Shown here: positions 60,689 to 64,000 of the stretch, in pieces | Layout of the letters: the number at the start of each line of letters is the position of its first letter | How positions within the stretch are numbered: position 1 is the stretch's first letter | Origin: Acidimicrobiales bacterium | Lineage (GTDB): Bacteria; Actinomycetota; Acidimicrobiia; Acidimicrobiales; Aldehydirespiratoraceae | NCBI GenBank assembly: GCA_040219515.1 | Contig: JAVJSI010000004.1 | Span: 217,050-281,049 of the forward strand | DNA: 64,000 bases | Direction of reading: 5' to 3' | The notes under the pieces: model-generated | What the model was told of the DNA's origin: nothing | Seen by the model: only the letters and a program-made list of their open reading frames with translations | The model's database searches: none | Program-made: the position numbers and the translations under genes

Positions 60689-62329
60689 GTGAGCACCGCC
60701 CCCGTCCGCGCCGAGTGGTCCGACTGGTACGCCAGGGAAGACCCCACGACGTGGGTGCTGCCGCGCATCCTGCGCGCCCGCGCCGAGGAGCACCCGGACC
60801 GCGACTACCTGCGCTTCGCCGACGGGGAGTGGCTGAGCTACGGCGAGGTGAACGCCCGCGCCAACCGGATCGCCAACGCCCTGCTGGCCCGAGGCCTGCG
60901 GAAGGGCGAGGCCGTCTCGTGCCTGATGCCCAACAGCGTCGACAACGTGGTCGTCTGGTTCGGCATCCAGAAGGCCGGCGGCGTGCAGTGCCCGGTGAAC
61001 CTGGCCTACAAGGGCGACTTCCTGTCGTGGGTGCTCAACCTGCCCCGCTCACGGTTTCTGGTGGTCAGCGACACCCACCTGGCCGAGCTGGCCCATGTGC
61101 AGGACGAGTTGCCCCATCTGGAGCGGGTGATCGTGCGCCAGACCGGTTCCCCGAACGGACCCGAGCCGAAGGTCACCTGGGAGCCGCTGTCGCTGCTGCT
61201 GGAGGAGGGCTCCGAGGGCGAGCCCGGGGTGGAGGTCACCTGGACCGACGATGCGCGCATCATGTTCACCTCGGGGACCACGGGGCGCTCGAAGGGCGCC
61301 ATCAAGCAGCAGGCCTCGGACTACTTCTCGGGGCGCAGCTACATCAACGTGTGCCAGGTCACCGCCGAGGACACGGTGTTCTCGTGCCTGCCGCTGTTCC
61401 ACAGCAACGCGCAGGTGCTGGCGACCTACCCGGCGCTGATCGCCGGCGCGCGCATCTGCTTCGCCGAGCGCTACTCGTCGGGCCGGTTCTGGGAGCAGGT
61501 GGTCGATGCGGAGGCGACCGTCCTCAACACGGTCAGCGCCATCAACTACTTCATCTGGAACACGCCCCCCGGCGAGCTGGACCGGGCGCACCGGGTGCGG
61601 CGGATCATGGCGATGCCGGCGCCCAAGGACATCTACCACGAGTTCCAGGAGCGCTTCGGCATCCGGTTCATCGAGGGCTACGGCCTCACCGAGACGGGGA
61701 TGGTCACCTACCATCCGCCGGGGGCGCCGCCGCGCCCGGGCTCGTGCGGCATCGCCACGCCCGGCTTCGAGGTGAGCGTGGTGCAGCCCGGCACCGACCT
61801 CCCGCTGGCGCCGGGCACCCCGGGCGAGATCGTGGTGGACATGAAGCTCCCCAACATCGTCATGCGCTCCTACGCCGGGATGCCCGAGAAGACCGCCGAG
61901 GACTTCCGCAACCTCAAGCTCCACACCGGCGATCTGGGCCGCCTGGACGACGAGGGCTACCTCTACTTCCTGGACCGCGTGAAGGACTACATCCGCCGGC
62001 GCGGCGAGAACGTCTCGTCGATGGAGGTGGAGCAGACCCTCACCAAGCACCCCGACGTGCTGGAGGCCGCCGCCATCGGCGTGCCGGCCGGCGAGGGCGC
62101 ATCGGCCGAGGACGAGATCATGGTCTGCCTGGTGCCCCGCGAGGGGTGCACGATCGACCGCGCCGCGCTGCTCGACTGGTGCGAGGAGCGCATGCCCTAC
62201 TTCGCGATACCGCGTTTCGCCCGTGTGGTGGAGCACCTGCCGAAGACGCCGACCGAGCGGGTGCGCAAGGTGGAGTTGCGCGAGGCCGGCATCACCGCCG
62301 ACACCTTCGACCGGGAGGCCCCCCGATGA
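60689..62329 (+). CDS. AMP-forming acyl-CoA ligase, CaiC-like
   Basis: The 546-aa ANL-superfamily enzyme activates a carboxylic acid through an acyl-adenylate to its CoA thioester. The P-loop is IMFTSGTTGRSKGAIK near residue 192, the A5 motif is EGYGLTETGM near 330, the A7 motif is LHTGDLGRLDDEGYLYF, and the A8 hinge is DRVKDYIRRRGENVSSMEVE. The catalytic A10 lysine is in PTERVRKVELR near 535. Closest resemblance is to crotonobetaine/carnitine-CoA ligase. GAGAGGATCC supports the GTG start. It overlaps the dehydrogenase gene by 4 bases. Confidence 0.88.
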   Translation: MSTAPVRAEWSDWYAREDPTTWVLPRILRARAEEHPDRDYLRFADGEWLSYGEVNARANRIANALLARGLRKGEAVSCLMPNSVDNVVVWFGIQKAGGVQCPVNLAYKGDFLSWVLNLPRSRFLVVSDTHLAELAHVQDELPHLERVIVRQTGSPNGPEPKVTWEPLSLLLEEGSEGEPGVEVTWTDDARIMFTSGTTGRSKGAIKQQASDYFSGRSYINVCQVTAEDTVFSCLPLFHSNAQVLATYPALIAGARICFAERYSSGRFWEQVVDAEATVLNTVSAINYFIWNTPPGELDRAHRVRRIMAMPAPKDIYHEFQERFGIRFIEGYGLTETGMVTYHPPGAPPRPGSCGIATPGFEVSVVQPGTDLPLAPGTPGEIVVDMKLPNIVMRSYAGMPEKTAEDFRNLKLHTGDLGRLDDEGYLYFLDRVKDYIRRRGENVSSMEVEQTLTKHPDVLEAAAIGVPAGEGASAEDEIMVCLVPREGCTIDRAALLDWCEERMPYFAIPRFARVVEHLPKTPTERVRKVELREAGITADTFDREAPR

Positions 62330-63717
62330 GCGACGCCCCGCGCCACGCCCTGCTGATCGGCGACTCCCGGGTGGAGGGGGACGGGTGGATGCCCGTCGTG
62401 TCGCCCCTGGACGGGGCCACCATCGCCGAGGTGGCCGCCGCCGGCCCGGGCCACGTGGACGCCGCGGTGGAGGCCGCGCGCGCGGCGCTGCCCGGCTGGG
62501 CCGCCACGCCGCCGCTGGAGCGCGGCCGGCACCTGGCCGCCTACGCCCGGGCCATGGACGCCGCCGCCCAGGACATCGCCGAGCTGATGCACCGCGAGAT
62601 GGGCAAGCCCATGGGTGAGGCCCGCGCCGAGGTCGACCGCGCGTGCGAGGTGGTGCACCACTTCGCCGCCGAGGCCGAGCGCGTGTGGGTGCAGCAGCTC
62701 CCGGGGTCCTCGCTGACCACCGGCAGCACCATCCGGCCCGACCCAATCGGGGTGGTGGCCGCGATCACCCCGTGGAACTTCCCGGTGGCCCTGGTGATCT
62801 GGAAGCTGGCGCCGGCGCTGGCGGCGGGGTGCTGCGTGGTGGTGAAGCCCGCCCAGGAGGCCCCGCTGGCCGCCCGGCGCGTCTGCGAGCTGGCCATCGA
62901 GGCCGGCATCCCGCCCGGGGTGGTGGGGTGCATCACCGGCGACGGCCCGCCGCTGGGCGAGGCGCTGTCCACCCATCCGGGCGTGGACAAGGTGGCCTTC
63001 ACCGGGTCGCGCCGGGTGGCCGAAATCATCGCCGGCTGGGCGGCCCCCCGCCTGAAGGCCCTGTCGCTGGAGCTGGGCGGCCACGGACCGCTGGTGGTCC
63101 TGCCCGACGCAGACCTGGACGTGGTGGCCGAGGTGGCCACCGTGCAGGGTTACGCCAACGCCGGCCAGGCCTGCTATTCGGTGAACCGGGTCATCGTGCC
63201 GCGCGAGCTGGCGGGCGAGGTGACCGAGCGCATCCGTGCCCGTCTGGGACCCATCACCCTGGGCCCCATGGCCACCGAGCGCGGCCTCGAGCGCCACCGG
63301 ATGCTGATGGACGACGCGCGCGCCCACGGCGCCACCATCGAAGGCGGCGACGAACTGGGCGGTGGCCGGCTGGCGCCGGCGCTCTTCACCGGCGTCGGCC
63401 CCGGCGTGCGCGCCGTGGACGAGGAGCCCTTCACGCCGATCGTCAGCATCGTGCCGGTCGACGACGTGGCCGGCGCCGTGGCCGAGGCCAACCGGCCCGA
63501 CTACGGCCTGGTGGGCTACGTGTGCGGCCGGGACTACCGGCGCACGCTGGAGGTGGCCCAGGCCGTCCAGTGCGGCACCGTCGTGGTCAACGGGTGGCGC
63601 GTCGTCGTGCCGTATGCCCCCTACGCCGGCTGGCGCGGCTCGGGCGTGGGGGCCGAGCTGGGCCGCCCGGGCATGGAGGCCTTCATCCGCTGGCAGCACC
63701 TGCGCGTGCTGGCCTGA
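62326..63717 (+). CDS. Aldehyde dehydrogenase (succinate-semialdehyde dehydrogenase-like)
   Basis: The 463-aa NAD(P)-dependent enzyme has ITPWNFPVALVIWKLAPALA near residue 146, the catalytic Glu in LSLELGGHGPLVV near 249 and the catalytic Cys in NAGQACYSVNRV near 283. The C-terminal substrate loop reads PFTPIVSIVPVDD, then GVGAELGRPGMEAF. The size and GQACYSVNRV context fit the succinate-semialdehyde type. Coupled by ATGA overlap to the CoA ligase, it suggests oxidation of an aldehyde to an acid that the ligase then activates, under LysR control. Confidence 0.87.
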   Translation: MSDAPRHALLIGDSRVEGDGWMPVVSPLDGATIAEVAAAGPGHVDAAVEAARAALPGWAATPPLERGRHLAAYARAMDAAAQDIAELMHREMGKPMGEARAEVDRACEVVHHFAAEAERVWVQQLPGSSLTTGSTIRPDPIGVVAAITPWNFPVALVIWKLAPALAAGCCVVVKPAQEAPLAARRVCELAIEAGIPPGVVGCITGDGPPLGEALSTHPGVDKVAFTGSRRVAEIIAGWAAPRLKALSLELGGHGPLVVLPDADLDVVAEVATVQGYANAGQACYSVNRVIVPRELAGEVTERIRARLGPITLGPMATERGLERHRMLMDDARAHGATIEGGDELGGGRLAPALFTGVGPGVRAVDEEPFTPIVSIVPVDDVAGAVAEANRPDYGLVGYVCGRDYRRTLEVAQAVQCGTVVVNGWRVVVPYAPYAGWRGSGVGAELGRPGMEAFIRWQHLRVLA

Positions 63718-63733
63718 CGGCGAGGAGACAAGG

Positions 63734-63848
63734 CAGTACGCCGGCAAAGCCGGCGCGAACCAAAGAAGCAGTACGCCGGCCCGAAAGGGCCGGCGCGAAG
63801 TAAAGAAGTAGTACGCCGGCCCGAAAGGGCCGGCGCGAACTGAAGAAG
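63734..63848. repeat. Three tandem hairpin repeats with GAAA loops
   Basis: Units at 63734-63768 (35 nt), 63769-63808 (40 nt) and 63809-63848 (40 nt) share the frame AGTACGCCGGC...GCCGGCGCGAA...GAAG. Units 2 and 3 contain GCCGGCCC-GAAA-GGGCCGGC, an 8-bp stem with a GNRA tetraloop. Unit 1 has a shorter GCCGGC-AAA-GCCGGC hairpin. They start 17 bases after the aldehyde dehydrogenase stop. More inverted repeats follow to the window end (63849-64000), with no gene visible. Confidence 0.75.
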
Positions 63849-64000
63849 GAAACGACCCCCGCGCGCCACGCACCCGGCACCCACCGGATGATCGGCCGAA
63901 GGCCGACTCTCATCCGGTCGACCGGCAGAGGTCGACTCAGCCGGCCCGCCCCGCCGACCGCAAGGGAGGCGGTGCCGGCGACCGCATCGGGCCCCGGCCA

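Noticed and set aside
63734-63848. A CRISPR array, because of regular tandem units.
   Set aside because: The units are direct tandem copies whose spacers are nearly identical 8-base linkers, and no cas gene is nearby.

Overview
This is a 64 kb piece of a very GC-rich actinobacterial chromosome. Third codon positions are almost always G or C, and genes are packed into long runs in which start and stop codons overlap as NTGA. The gene order, a single-motif RsiG-like anti-sigma protein, a GarA/FtsR-like FHA-MerR pair and a polyphosphate glucokinase relative suggest a deep-branching actinobacterium such as Thermoleophilia. The phylum is well supported; the class is my inference.

Layout. 1-5.9 kb: a CCA-adding enzyme cut by the window edge, then pgeF, yggS, sepF, proC, yggT, yggU, lspA and rluD, the usual flank of a division and cell-wall cluster. 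5.9-8.8 kb: a C-terminally short BTAD/AAA regulator and two tandem DUF4242 genes. 9-19.9 kb: rpsB-tsf-pyrH-frr-uppS-cdsA, an M42 peptidase, dxr-rseP-ispG-proS and tRNA-Pro. This run joins translation, isoprenoid precursors, undecaprenyl and CDP-DAG lipid synthesis and intramembrane proteolysis. 20-23.8 kb: a cargo segment holding one 1169-residue SIR2-family protein, probably an NAD-depleting phage defence factor, bracketed by two nearly identical terminator hairpins. 24-41.4 kb: ordinary chromosome with a Tat-exported ferritin-like protein, a PgsA-like synthase, RsiG-like/FHA/MerR/apt/ppgK, GATase and M32 peptidase, ferritin, PilZ, a RodZ-like protein, PhoX-TatA, YihY, an acyl-CoA dehydrogenase, a VIT1-like carrier and a DUF427 protein.

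41.74-50.34 kb: an integrated element in tRNA-Glu(CTC), bounded by a perfect 50-bp repeat of the tRNA 3' half. It encodes a tyrosine integrase, an excisionase-like HTH protein, a RepA-like ATPase, a primase-polymerase, small proteins, an HTH protein, an HK97-type major capsid protein and a DUF5677-like cargo protein. It has two clusters of a 13-bp iteron-like motif and repeated GTGACCA sites near both ends. No terminase, portal, protease or tail gene is visible. It therefore looks like a replicating phage satellite that keeps only the capsid gene, and it is the most novel system in the window.

50.4-64 kb: tRNA-Gln, a heterodimeric ABC exporter, a formimidoyltransferase-like protein, hisS-aspS, a methyltransferase, a LysR regulator divergent from a CoA ligase/aldehyde dehydrogenase pair, and finally three tandem hairpin repeats with GAAA loops running toward the window end.

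Two regulatory themes recur. Several genes have a TANNNT -10 hexamer ending 6-7 nt before the start codon, as expected for leaderless mRNAs. c-di-GMP sensing is suggested by the RsiG-like and PilZ proteins.
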